DNA of 28,338 nucleotides from Porphyromonadaceae bacterium UBA3318 (GTDB lineage Bacteria; Bacteroidota; Bacteroidia; Bacteroidales; Muribaculaceae): assembly GCA_002361235.1 (NCBI GenBank), contig DESI01000068.1, positions 1-28,338 of the forward strand. The letters run 5' to 3'. The notes beneath the pieces were generated by a model. That model did not search any database. It was not told where the DNA came from and was given only the letters and a program-made list of their open reading frames with translations. Both the position numbers and the translations under genes were made by a program. Position 1 is the stretch's first letter, and the number at the start of each line of letters is the position of its first letter. Positions 1 to 6,618 of this stretch are shown piece by piece.

Positions 1-2
1 TG

Positions 3-512
3 AGAAAACAATTGGAAGCGGGCGACGCAAAGGGAGAAAATTCTGGACCGGAATCGGAACCTACGGCGGAATCAGCAGCTGAAGTGACAGCTGCAGACCT
101 GCGCCGCCGGCTGATCGACGAGCTGACGGCGGTGTGCGACAGCAAGAAGAAGCGGTTGCCGCTGTCGCCGGAAATCGGGAACTCGCGGGCATACGCCCAA
201 CTGCAGGAGCACATCAAAGAGAAGCGGATGATCCCGGAAACGAGTCCGTTATGGGGCGAACTGCACTCAGTCATCGTAGAGGCATCGCCGAATTTCGACC
301 GGCGTCTGCAGCTGTTGTCACCGGGCAAGATAAAGGGGGATGCCTACCGCATAATGCTGCTGATAAAATGCGGGGTCACGCCGACGCAGCTTAGTGTTCT
401 GATTGGTCGCACCAAAGGGGCATTGTCCAATCGTCGCAGGATATTGGGCCTGAAGTTTACCGACAGCGAGATCAGCCCGGCCATGTTCGACAACCTGGTC
501 TACGCGCTGTGA
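3..512 (+). CDS. C-terminal part of a TPR/HTH-type transcriptional regulator (5' end outside window)
   Basis: The frame is open to the left edge, so this is the tail of a longer protein; the first in-window start-like codon (TTG at 12) is probably internal. About the last 100 residues match the end of Bacteroidetes TPR regulators: a segment beginning SRAYAQLQEHI, a stretch rich in IPE and LW, then a helix-turn-helix centred on IKCGVTPTQLSVLIGRTKGA with a basic recognition helix (SNRRRILGLKF). The full-length family usually has N-terminal tetratricopeptide repeats, one membrane helix and a coiled coil before this DNA-binding tail; none of those lies in the window. The Glu/Ala/Ser-rich start of the visible part is probably linker. 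The target genes are unknown. Assignment is from remembered family sequence, with no search. Confidence 0.7.
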   Translation, partial: RKQLEAGDAKGENSGPESEPTAESAAEVTAADLRRRLIDELTAVCDSKKKRLPLSPEIGNSRAYAQLQEHIKEKRMIPETSPLWGELHSVIVEASPNFDRRLQLLSPGKIKGDAYRIMLLIKCGVTPTQLSVLIGRTKGALSNRRRILGLKFTDSEISPAMFDNLVYAL

Positions 513-549
513 CGGTAGTGGCGCGGGCGCATCAACCCGACAAGAGTTG

Positions 550-660
550 TTTTTGACAGGAGAACAGGAGGAACAGGAGATAGTCGGTAGTGCATTGACG
601 ACGTGGACGTCGTCATCCCGGTCGAAGCGGCTCCTGTTCCTCCTGTTCTCCTGTCAAAAA
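550..660. repeat. Large perfect inverted repeat (30-bp arms) with nested hairpin
   Basis: The arms at 550-579 and 631-660 are perfect reverse complements over 30 bp, beginning TTTTTGACAGG and ending CCTGTCAAAAA. The 51-bp spacer contains a second perfect palindrome, 596-603 pairing with 608-615 around TGGA. Each arm is purine-rich on one strand, with GGAGAACA and GGAGGAACA as short internal repeats. It lies between the regulator gene and the 3' end of the oxidoreductase operon, so it could end transcription from both sides. It is much longer than an ordinary terminator, and a small non-autonomous mobile element or repeat family is equally possible. Confidence 0.8.
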
Positions 661-735
661 TAACCAAATTGCGATGTTGCCAAATTCTCCTGTCTGAAAT
701 ACTCGTGCGGCTGGGGACAGCCTGCGCTACTAAGA

Positions 736-770
736 CGCCGGGAGTCTGTCGTGGTGACGGACTCCCGGCG
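736..770. terminator. GC-rich hairpin at the convergent gene ends
   Basis: An 11-bp perfect stem (CGCCGGGAGTC at 736-746, GACTCCCGGCG at 760-770) extends inward by three more pairs plus a G-U. It lies 57 bp beyond the stop of the oxidoreductase gamma subunit (minus strand) and downstream of the regulator gene (plus strand). There is no clear T-tract on either side, so the terminator role is inferred from position and stem strength. Confidence 0.55.
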
Positions 771-826
771 GGTTAGTGGGGAATAGGGGACGGGCCGGTT
801 GAGGGCGCGTCGGATGTCGGTGCGGG

Positions 827-1369
827 TCAGGCCTGGAGCAGGGACTTGCCCTTCTCGATGGCTTGCTCGTTGAGGGGTATCAGCTTGTGGTGACGCTCGG
901 GCAGCGATTTCTTAAGGCCCTTGATCACGTTCTCCATCGGCAGCTTGTAGTCCATGGCGTTGAGCAGGGCGCCCATCACCACCATGTTGTAGGCCTTGGA
1001 GTTGCCTATCTCGAGGGTGGCGGTCATCGCGTCGATGGGATGGATGCTGATGTCGTCGCGCGTGGGATGGTTGTGGATGCCGTTGGTGTCGTATATCAGC
1101 GTGCCGCCGGGCTTCACCCTGGGGGCGAACTTGTCGAGGCTCTGCTGGTTCAGTGCCACCACGATGTCGTATTTGTCAAGCACGGGGCTTGAGATCTTCT
1201 TGTCGCTCAGTATGACGGTGACGTTGGCCGTGCCGCCGCGCTGCTCCGGACCGTAGGAGGGCATCCAGGTCACTTCCTTGTCGTCCATCAGTCCCGAATA
1301 GGCCAGAATCTTGCCCATCGACAGCACTCCCTGGCCGCCAAATCCGGCTATGATTATTTCTTCCTTCAT
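827..1369 (-). CDS. korC: 2-oxoacid:ferredoxin oxidoreductase, gamma subunit
   Basis: This 180-aa protein is the gamma (CoA-interacting) subunit of a thiamine-pyrophosphate-dependent 2-oxoacid:ferredoxin oxidoreductase, a cytoplasmic complex that decarboxylates a 2-oxoacid to its acyl-CoA and reduces ferredoxin. The N-terminus has the family signature GFGGQGVLSMGKILA, and further conserved parts are the SYGPEQRGGTANV stretch and the NMVVMGALL segment near residue 130. The length is usual for the stand-alone gamma subunit. It is the last gene of a four-gene minus-strand operon, 19 bp after the beta subunit. The substrate (2-oxoglutarate, 2-oxoisovalerate or other branched-chain oxoacid) cannot be decided from sequence, so the kor symbol is provisional. 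Confidence 0.9.
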   Translation of the reverse strand: MKEEIIIAGFGGQGVLSMGKILAYSGLMDDKEVTWMPSYGPEQRGGTANVTVILSDKKISSPVLDKYDIVVALNQQSLDKFAPRVKPGGTLIYDTNGIHNHPTRDDISIHPIDAMTATLEIGNSKAYNMVVMGALLNAMDYKLPMENVIKGLKKSLPERHHKLIPLNEQAIEKGKSLLQA

Positions 1370-1388
1370 GATTTATGCGGGTTAGGGG

Positions 1389-2150
1389 TTATACGTTTTT
1401 AAGGTCTCCCAGGGGGTACTTCTCGAACATATTCTGCGCCATCCATTCGTTGGCCTTTTCGGGCGACATCTTCCAGCCGGAGTTGCAGGTGGCCACGATC
1501 TCGACCACGCTGGTGCCGCGCTTGGCTATGGCGTTTTCGAATGCCTTCTTGAGTGCGGCCTTGGCCTTGCGCACGTTGGCCGGGGTGTGTACGGACTGGC
1601 GCGTCACGTAGCATGTGCCGTCCAGTATGGCCATCAGGTTGGTGATCTCCAGGGGGTGTCCGTTCAGGTCCACGCGGCGTCCGTAGGGGGTGGTGGCGGT
1701 TTTCTGGCCTATCAGGGTGGTGGGGGCCATCTGTCCGCCGGTCATGCCGTAGATGGCGTTGTTGACGAATATCATTACGATGTTCTCGCCGCGGTTGGCG
1801 GCGTGGATGGACTCGGCGGTGCCGATGGCCGACATGTCGCCGTCGCCCTGATATGTGAACAGCACGTTCTCGGGCCAGAGGCGCGAGGCGGCGGTGGCTA
1901 CTGCCGGTGCGCGGCCGTGGGCGGCCTCGATCCAGTCGACGTCAAGATAGTTGTAGGCGAACACGGCGCATCCCACGGGGGAGACGCCCACCACCTTCTC
2001 GGTGAGGCCCATCTCGGCGATCACTTCCGCCAGTATCTTGTGCACCACACCGTGGCTGCAGCCCGGGCAATAGTGCATGTGCACCTCTTCCAGAAGCTCA
2101 GGCTTGCTGTATACCTTGTTTTCTTCTTTGATTATATCAGTGATTTCCAT
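1389..2150 (-). CDS. korB: 2-oxoacid:ferredoxin oxidoreductase, beta (TPP-binding) subunit
   Basis: This 253-aa subunit carries thiamine pyrophosphate and the proximal iron-sulfur cluster. HYCPGCSHG (Cys28, Cys31) is the N-terminal cluster motif. The TPP/Mg motif runs from GDGDM (residues 102-106) to NNAIYGMTGGQ (130-140), and GQMAPTT follows as in other KorB/VorA proteins. It starts 12 bp after the alpha-subunit stop and is followed 19 bp later by the gamma subunit, so the genes are surely co-transcribed. Subunits alpha, beta, gamma and ferredoxin are all separate genes, as is usual in Bacteroidales. Which oxoacid is used is open; enzymes of this order are annotated variously as 2-oxoglutarate or branched-chain 2-oxoacid oxidoreductase. 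Confidence 0.92.
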   Translation of the reverse strand: MEITDIIKEENKVYSKPELLEEVHMHYCPGCSHGVVHKILAEVIAEMGLTEKVVGVSPVGCAVFAYNYLDVDWIEAAHGRAPAVATAASRLWPENVLFTYQGDGDMSAIGTAESIHAANRGENIVMIFVNNAIYGMTGGQMAPTTLIGQKTATTPYGRRVDLNGHPLEITNLMAILDGTCYVTRQSVHTPANVRKAKAALKKAFENAIAKRGTSVVEIVATCNSGWKMSPEKANEWMAQNMFEKYPLGDLKNV

Positions 2151-2162
2151 AGGGGCACGATA

Positions 2163-3248
2163 TTAACGGTTGATGATTTTATCTTTGAGGGCTGTCACTA
2201 CTTCCTCGGGGCTTGGGATGATTCCGCCGAGGCGGCCGAAGTGCTCGACGGGCAGGGAGTCGTGCACGGCGAGGCGCACATCCTCTATCATCTGGCCTGC
2301 GTTGAGTTCGACCACGAGTATTCCCTTCTTGCCCTGAGCGGCGCGGGCAACGGCCTCGGTGGGGAAGGGCCAGAGGGTGATGGGGCGGACAATGCCGACC
2401 TTGATGCCCTCCTCGGCGGCAATCTCGCGGGCTTTGTCGGATATGCGCGCTATGGAGCCGAATGCCACGATCAGATAGTCGGCGCCTTCCACGTCTATCT
2501 CCTCCCAGCGGGTCTCGTTCTGCTCGATGGTGCGGTAGCGCTCCTGCAGCTGGTGGTTGATCACCTCCATCTTGGCGGGTTCAAGCTCCAGGCTGGTTAT
2601 GACGTTGCGCTTGCGGCCGCCGAGGCGGCCTGAGGCTGCCCAGGGGCACTGCTTGCGTATCTCCTCGTCGGTGCGGCGGGGACGCGGTTCGGGCAGCACG
2701 ACCTTCTCCATCATCTGGCCCACGATGCCGTCGGCCAGGATCATGCAGGGGTTGGTGTATTTGAACGCCAGGTCAAAGCCGAGGCCTACGAAGTCCACCA
2801 TCTCCTGCACCGTGGATGGAGCCAGGACTATCAGGTGGTAGTCGCCGTGTCCGCCACCCTTGGTGGCCTGGAAATAGTCGGCCTGGCTGGGCTGGATTGT
2901 GCCGAGGCCGGGGCCTCCGCGCATCACGTTCAGTATGAGTGCCGGCAGCGAGGCCGCGGCTATATAGGAAATGCCTTCCTGCTTCAGGCTGACGCCCGGC
3001 GACGAGGAACTGGTCATCACGGCCTTGCCTGTGGCGGCGCCGCCGTACACCATATTGATGGCTGCTACTTCCGATTCGGCCTGCAGGACCACCATGCCGG
3101 TGGTCTCCCACGGCATCAGCTCCTCCAGAGTCTCCAGCACCTCCGACTGCGGGGTGATGGGATAGCCGAAATATCCGTCGCATCCGTAGCGTATAGCGGC
3201 ATGCGCTATCGCTTCGTTGCCCTTCATGAGCCTTATCTCTTCTTTCAT
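2163..3248 (-). CDS. vorB: 2-oxoacid:ferredoxin oxidoreductase, alpha subunit (VorB type)
   Basis: The alpha subunit (361 aa) opens with RLMKGNEAIAHAAIRYG and GYPITPQSEVLE, the N-terminus of Bacteroidales proteins annotated as 3-methyl-2-oxobutanoate dehydrogenase subunit VorB. It continues with a TSSSSPGVSLKQEGISYIA segment, then RGGPGLGT and a C-terminal transketolase-like domain (GADYLIVAFGSIARI, RPITLWPFP). The reading frame is open upstream to 3485, but that part only shadows the ferredoxin gene; the ATG at 3248 gives the family N-terminus. An ATG eight codons downstream is a less likely alternative. Ferredoxin lies 44 bp upstream and beta 12 bp downstream. The complex probably links amino-acid or TCA-type oxoacid metabolism to ferredoxin in an anaerobe; the direction in vivo is unknown. 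Confidence 0.93.
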   Translation of the reverse strand: MKEEIRLMKGNEAIAHAAIRYGCDGYFGYPITPQSEVLETLEELMPWETTGMVVLQAESEVAAINMVYGGAATGKAVMTSSSSPGVSLKQEGISYIAAASLPALILNVMRGGPGLGTIQPSQADYFQATKGGGHGDYHLIVLAPSTVQEMVDFVGLGFDLAFKYTNPCMILADGIVGQMMEKVVLPEPRPRRTDEEIRKQCPWAASGRLGGRKRNVITSLELEPAKMEVINHQLQERYRTIEQNETRWEEIDVEGADYLIVAFGSIARISDKAREIAAEEGIKVGIVRPITLWPFPTEAVARAAQGKKGILVVELNAGQMIEDVRLAVHDSLPVEHFGRLGGIIPSPEEVVTALKDKIINR

Positions 3249-3292
3249 ATTCGTAGAGTGTTTTTCTGATTTAGCGGAATCAAGAGCCTGCC

Positions 3293-3526
3293 TTAGTCTT
3301 CCACTTTGACTCTGTAAACTTCGATGCATGCGTCGGGACATACCCAGGCGCACGAACAACAGCCCGTGCATTTCTCGGGCTCCGCCATGTAGGCGTAATG
3401 ATACCCACGGTCGTTCACCTCGTTGGGCTGTAGGGCCAGCGTCTTGGTGGGACATGCCACCACGCACAGGTTGCATCCTTTGCAACGCGCTGTGTTGACC
3501 GTAATTGCTCCTCTGATTTTTGCCAT
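3293..3526 (-). CDS. korD: 2-oxoacid:ferredoxin oxidoreductase, ferredoxin-type delta subunit (2x[4Fe-4S])
   Basis: This 77-aa protein has two complete 4Fe-4S motifs: Cys15, 18, 21 and 25 (CKGCNLCVVACP) and Cys53, 56, 59 and 63 (CTGCCSCAWVCP). It is the electron-transfer subunit that takes electrons from the TPP subunit to free ferredoxin. It is the first gene of the minus-strand operon delta-alpha-beta-gamma. A -7 box lies 76 bp upstream of its ATG (see 3602-3609). The length and motif spacing are normal for the family. On sequence alone it could be any small dicluster ferredoxin; the operon position makes the subunit assignment. Confidence 0.93.
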   Translation of the reverse strand: MAKIRGAITVNTARCKGCNLCVVACPTKTLALQPNEVNDRGYHYAYMAEPEKCTGCCSCAWVCPDACIEVYRVKVED

Positions 3527-3601
3527 GATTCTAAGGTTAGAGTTTGTGTGTCTTTAGGTTCGGAACGACTCACTATGTCTCCCTTGCCGGGACTCCACCT
3601 A

Positions 3602-3609
3602 CAAAGGTA
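3602..3609 (-). promoter_or_regulatory. Bacteroidetes -7 box (TACCTTTG) for the oxidoreductase operon
   Basis: Read on the minus strand this is an exact TAnnTTTG box. Only a weak -33 match (GTTTTC near 3624-3629) is visible upstream. It implies a leader of roughly 70 nt before the ferredoxin subunit ATG at 3526. Confidence 0.6.
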
Positions 3610-3663
3610 AAAAAGATTTCCGAGAAAACCGAATCTTTTAAATATTTTTTTGCACTTATGCAA

Positions 3664-3696
3664 AAATCCCCTCCGAAACGCAATAGGAAGGGATTT
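3664..3696 (-). terminator. Intrinsic terminator after the sirtuin gene
   Basis: On the minus strand, an 11-bp stem (3686-3696 with 3664-3674, one G-U pair) is followed by ATTTTTGC. It begins 35 bp after the sirtuin stop codon and ends before the oxidoreductase promoter, so it separates the two units. Confidence 0.7.
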
Positions 3697-3730
3697 GTCT
3701 TAACTCTTTAAACTTCCTGAACTTTCTAAA

Positions 3731-4432
3731 CTATTTATCGTCTTCCAGCTTGCGGGCCAGGATCTCCATTCCCTTGGTGGCCGGCTCCTTGATGACCGTC
3801 ACGTCGGGGATGCCGCTCACGTCGGCGGGGTTGGGGTCGATGTAGTAGATGGGGGTGCCGGGGCGCACGCAGTTAATCAGGCCTGCCGCGGGGTACACCA
3901 CCAGCGAGGTGCCTATCACCACGAATATGTCGGCCTCCTGCGCCAGCCGGATGGCCTTGTCGATGTTGGGCACCGGCTCGTTGAAGAACACGATGTGGGG
4001 CCGCATCCGGTCGCCGTTGCGGCCGCGCGTGGCGGGAGTGGTCTCCAGGTGCTCGATGCTCAGCGGCTCGATATAGTCGGGATTGGTGACGGAGCGCATC
4101 TTCATCAGCTCGCCGTGCAGGTGCAGCACGTGGCTTGACCCGGCGCGCTCGTGCAGGTCGTCGACATTCTGCGTGATGATGCACACGTCATAATCCTTCT
4201 CCAGCCCGGCCAGGGCCTTGTGGGCCGCGTTGGGCTCGGCTTTCAGCAGGTCGCGCCGGCGAGCGTTGTAGAACTCGTGCACCAGCTCCGGATCGCGGCG
4301 GAACCCTTCGGCCGACGCCACCTGCATCACCGGATAGTTCTCCCATAATCCTCCCGCGTCGCGGAACGTGCTGATGCCGCTCTCCGCACTCACGCCCGCT
4401 CCGGTGGACACTACCAGTTTCTTCTTTGCCAT
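3731..4432 (-). CDS. cobB: NAD-dependent protein deacylase, SIR2 (CobB/SIRT5-like) family
   Basis: A 233-aa sirtuin that removes acyl groups from protein lysines with NAD+. The NAD-binding loop GAGVSAESGISTFRDAGGLW (11-30), TQNVDDLHERAG (87-98) and the catalytic His106 in HLHGEL are all present, as is the late IGTSLVVYPAAGL motif. FYNARRR supplies Tyr55 and Arg58, the YxxR pair that binds succinyl or malonyl lysine in CobB and SIRT5, so desuccinylation is likely. The zinc-binding cysteines between residues about 110 and 150 are missing; the segment runs from KMRSVTNPDYIEP to RMRPHIVFFNEPVP without Cys pairs. I recall this as common in Bacteroidetes sirtuins. It is a single gene with its own terminator. 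Confidence 0.92.
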   Translation of the reverse strand: MAKKKLVVSTGAGVSAESGISTFRDAGGLWENYPVMQVASAEGFRRDPELVHEFYNARRRDLLKAEPNAAHKALAGLEKDYDVCIITQNVDDLHERAGSSHVLHLHGELMKMRSVTNPDYIEPLSIEHLETTPATRGRNGDRMRPHIVFFNEPVPNIDKAIRLAQEADIFVVIGTSLVVYPAAGLINCVRPGTPIYYIDPNPADVSGIPDVTVIKEPATKGMEILARKLEDDK

Positions 4433-4463
4433 GACTTATATCCGTTTAGAGTTTATAATTAAC

Positions 4464-4471
4464 TATCTTTG
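4464..4471 (+). promoter_or_regulatory. Possible -7 box (TATCTTTG) reading toward the repeat and the SDR gene
   Basis: This is an exact TAnnTTTG match on the plus strand, in the divergent gap between the sirtuin and the short-chain dehydrogenase. No good -33 element is visible. If used, it gives a leader of almost 300 nt that crosses the palindromic element at 4534-4718. No better promoter was seen close to the SDR start. Confidence 0.35.
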
Positions 4472-4533
4472 CGTTTCGGTTTAAAACAGTATAACCGCCC
4501 GTGTTGTTAACTCCATAGGGGTCTTTGGCCCTC

Positions 4534-4718
4534 AGAAACTGTTTAAATTTATTACGAATGATTTTTTATATGGGTTCTTTCAATGGCTTTTAAGAATCTT
4601 TTTGGCTGTTTTCGCCAAGTTTCGGCAGTCGCAACCGAAAGGTTTCTCCTTTCTCAACTTGCGAAAACATCTCAAAAATCTTCTCAAAATCCATTGAAAA
4701 TAAATTTAAACAGTTTCT
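4534..4718. repeat. 185-bp palindromic MITE-like element
   Basis: Perfect 20-bp terminal inverted repeats lie at 4534-4553 and 4699-4718 (AGAAACTGTTTAAATTTATT and its reverse complement). Inside, a second, imperfect palindrome continues: TTCAATGG (4579-4586) pairs with CCATTGAA (4691-4698), and GTTTTCGC (4608-4615) with GCGAAAAC (4661-4668), with AAGTT/AACTT beside it. About 25 bp next to the left arm are unpaired. It is much more AT-rich than its neighbours and encodes no transposase. This is the structure of a non-autonomous mobile element or dispersed intergenic repeat. It fills most of the 337-bp gap between the sirtuin and SDR genes; no convincing gene was seen there. Confidence 0.75.
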
Positions 4719-4769
4719 TACAAAAGTAAACAAAACTCTGGACATAAAGAAAACAAAATAAACATAAAT

Positions 4770-5534
4770 ATGAAGAAAATAGTGATAATGGGTGCCTCGT
4801 CGGGCATCGGCCTGGCATGTGCCGAGGCACTGGCCGGCCGTGGCGTGAAGGTTGGTCTGGCGGCGCGTCACACCGGCCCGCTGGAGGCGTTGAAGAAGAA
4901 ATATCCCGGCTGTGTGGAATATGCGTCAATCGACGTCACCAAGCCCGATGCCGTGGACCGGCTCAATAAGCTGATAGATAAGCTGGGGGGCATGGACATA
5001 TATTTCCATGTGTCAGGCATCGGTTACGAGAACATGAGCCTGGACCCGGAGACGGAGGTGCGGATATTCGAGACGAACCTGACGGGGTTCGTGCGTTGCA
5101 TCTGTGCTGCCTACCGCTATTTCCGTCTGAATTGCATACACGGTCACATCGCGGCCGTGACTTCGGTGGCCGGCACCAACGGCATCGGGCGCCTGTCGGC
5201 CTATTCGGCGTCGAAGGCCGGTGCGCAGAAATGGCTTGTGGCCCTGGAGCAGCTCAGCAACAACTCGGCTGCCGGCATCACGTTCACCGACATCCGTCCG
5301 GGATGGATTGAGACTCCGCTGCTGATGCCCGACACGAAGTATCCGATGGCCATGACGATGGAATATGCCGTGCCGTTGATACTGAAAGCCATAATACGCA
5401 GGAAGCGCGTGGCCGTTATTGACTGGCGCTGGAACATCGTGGTGGGCCTGTGGCGCATGATTCCCAACGCAATTTACACCCGCCTCAATATCCCGCTCTC
5501 TAAGCCCGACAAGCCACTTCCGAAGGGAGTGTGA
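4770..5534 (+). CDS. Short-chain dehydrogenase/reductase (SDR) family oxidoreductase
   Basis: A 254-aa classical SDR. The Rossmann cofactor motif GASSGIG is at residues 8-14, the structural Asn is in ETNLTG (103), and the catalytic set is Ser132, Tyr145 and Lys149 (YSASK). The usual NNAG is replaced by HVSGIG at 80-85. An Ala-Ala-Arg-His run after the second strand suggests NADP(H). The substrate cannot be told from sequence. The ATG at 4770 is preceded by an A-rich stretch without a clear Shine-Dalgarno site, normal for Bacteroidetes. It is transcribed alone, with the palindromic element upstream and an inverted repeat (5570-5623) downstream. Confidence 0.9.
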   Translation: MKKIVIMGASSGIGLACAEALAGRGVKVGLAARHTGPLEALKKKYPGCVEYASIDVTKPDAVDRLNKLIDKLGGMDIYFHVSGIGYENMSLDPETEVRIFETNLTGFVRCICAAYRYFRLNCIHGHIAAVTSVAGTNGIGRLSAYSASKAGAQKWLVALEQLSNNSAAGITFTDIRPGWIETPLLMPDTKYPMAMTMEYAVPLILKAIIRRKRVAVIDWRWNIVVGLWRMIPNAIYTRLNIPLSKPDKPLPKGV

Positions 5535-5569
5535 CCCGGCGGCCAGTTAATAAAGTTGACAAAGTGCAG

Positions 5570-5623
5570 AAAGTTAAGATGATAGTGCAGACTATCTAAA
5601 TACCGCACATTTATCTTAACTTT
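5570..5623 (+). promoter_or_regulatory. Inverted repeat with nested hairpin between SDR and the 80-aa ORF
   Basis: AAAGTTAAGAT (5570-5580) pairs perfectly with ATCTTAACTTT (5613-5623). Inside, GATAGT (5581-5586) pairs with ACTATC (5591-5596) around GCAG, stacking directly on the left arm. T residues follow the right arm. It could be the SDR terminator, or a leader structure of the 80-aa gene that starts 24 bp later. Confidence 0.5.
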
Positions 5624-5647
5624 TTCAACTATATAAACTATATAAAC

Positions 5648-5890
5648 ATGGAAACTAACAGATTAAGAACAGAAGACAAGGTAGAGGTGATGCTGATGCA
5701 TTCCGACGGCCGCAAGGAACGGTACGAGGGCACGGGATTCCGCGACATCGAGCAGGCCATACATGCAGCCGCCGAGGCGTTGGGCGCCGACGACTGTGAT
5801 ACCGACGTGTTCAAGGTGACCGACCTTGCGACGGGCGTAACCAGCTCCTACCGCATCAACGCCCACGGCCACGTAAAGCTGATAGTGTAA
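5648..5890 (+). CDS. Small conserved-looking protein of unknown function (80 aa)
   Basis: I do not recognise this protein. It has 80 residues and starts METNRLRTEDKVEVMLMHSD. It has no signal peptide or membrane helix, so it is probably cytoplasmic. Its pattern suggests a small alpha/beta fold: a charged strand (KVEVMLMHSDG), a helix (IEQAIHAAAEALGA), then strands (DVFKVTDLATGVTSSYRIN, HVKLIV). Codon use and third-position GC match neighbouring genes, which supports real coding. It follows the SDR gene by 113 bp on the same strand with an inverted repeat between, and converges with the outer-membrane protein gene. The upstream DNA has a short tandem repeat (ACTATATAA twice) and no clear -7 box. 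Confidence 0.65.
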   Translation: METNRLRTEDKVEVMLMHSDGRKERYEGTGFRDIEQAIHAAAEALGADDCDTDVFKVTDLATGVTSSYRINAHGHVKLIV

Positions 5891-5898
5891 AAGACGCT

Positions 5899-6591
5899 TC
5901 AGTGTTTCGGGATCCAGTAGGTGAGGCCGATGCGGCAGGCGGATTCGTACATGTGGCGGTCACGGAATATGTTCCTGCGGGCCATGTTGACGCATCCTAA
6001 GTTGCCGCATACTTTCACCATAAAGTCGCTGAATTCAAACGTGGCGCCAATGTCCCAGCCGGCGTCGAATCGACGCCACAATCCGTCGGAGCCATACATC
6101 GTCTCGCCTGGAAGCCTGTCGGATTTCAGTTTGCCGGCAAAGCCGCACGACAGCGAGGTGCCCGTAAAGAAACTGAGGGCCCTTTCGCCTGAATCGTCAA
6201 ACAGTATCCTGTAGCCGGCATGAATCGGCAGCGACAATTTGCCCTGGTCATAGTGACAGGTATAGTATGAATCCGGATCAGCATTCTCGTCGGCCTTGAC
6301 CTGAAGCGGAGCGTGAGCATACGAGACAAGCAGCCCGCTGGCCACGTACCAGTGGTTGTCGTAGACATAACGGGCATAGACGCCGCCCGTAACGCCAAAT
6401 CCAATCTCCGACGGCTCATGGCTGTGCATCCTGGTCCAGTCCTCCGCGCCGGCGATATTGAGGCTGACGTGCGGCCCCCACTGAAATTCCCATTTCGACT
6501 CCCGCGTCTCCTCGCATCTGCCCGCCACCGGCGAGAGAATGCCGGCGCCTATTGTTATAGCCGATATAATCAGCCGCTGTAAATTGGTCAT
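5899..6591 (-). CDS. Outer-membrane beta-barrel protein (porin-family, PorT-like fold)
   Basis: A 230-aa exported protein. From ATG 6591 it begins MTNLQRLIISAITIGAG, a signal peptide probably cut after the VAGRC region. The rest alternates polar and aromatic or hydrophobic residues in about eight strands (for example WEFQWGPHVSLNIAG, GFGVTGGVYARYVY, WYVASGLLVSYAH) and ends CRIGLTYWIPKH, as in small Bacteroidetes outer-membrane barrels. A TTG eight codons upstream (6615) is a less likely start. It follows the nitroreductase by 27 bp on the same strand and so is probably co-transcribed with it. No ligand can be inferred, and a functional link to the nitroreductase is not evident. Confidence 0.75.
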   Translation of the reverse strand: MTNLQRLIISAITIGAGILSPVAGRCEETRESKWEFQWGPHVSLNIAGAEDWTRMHSHEPSEIGFGVTGGVYARYVYDNHWYVASGLLVSYAHAPLQVKADENADPDSYYTCHYDQGKLSLPIHAGYRILFDDSGERALSFFTGTSLSCGFAGKLKSDRLPGETMYGSDGLWRRFDAGWDIGATFEFSDFMVKVCGNLGCVNMARRNIFRDRHMYESACRIGLTYWIPKH

Positions 6592-6618
6592 AATCCGGAT
6601 GATTGCGAACTTCAATAA

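Noticed and set aside
1587..2633. 348-codon open frame on the plus strand opposite the oxidoreductase alpha and beta genes
   Set aside because: It mirrors well-recognised minus-strand subunits and its translation is Gly/Val/His-rich low-quality sequence, typical of antisense frames in GC-rich genes.
3249..3485. Long N-terminal extension of the oxidoreductase alpha subunit
   Set aside because: The region codes for the ferredoxin subunit in another frame; the family N-terminus starts at ATG 3248.
4590..4929. Small minus-strand frames over the palindromic element and the SDR start
   Set aside because: They derive from the repeat and from the antisense of the SDR gene, and have no recognised domain.
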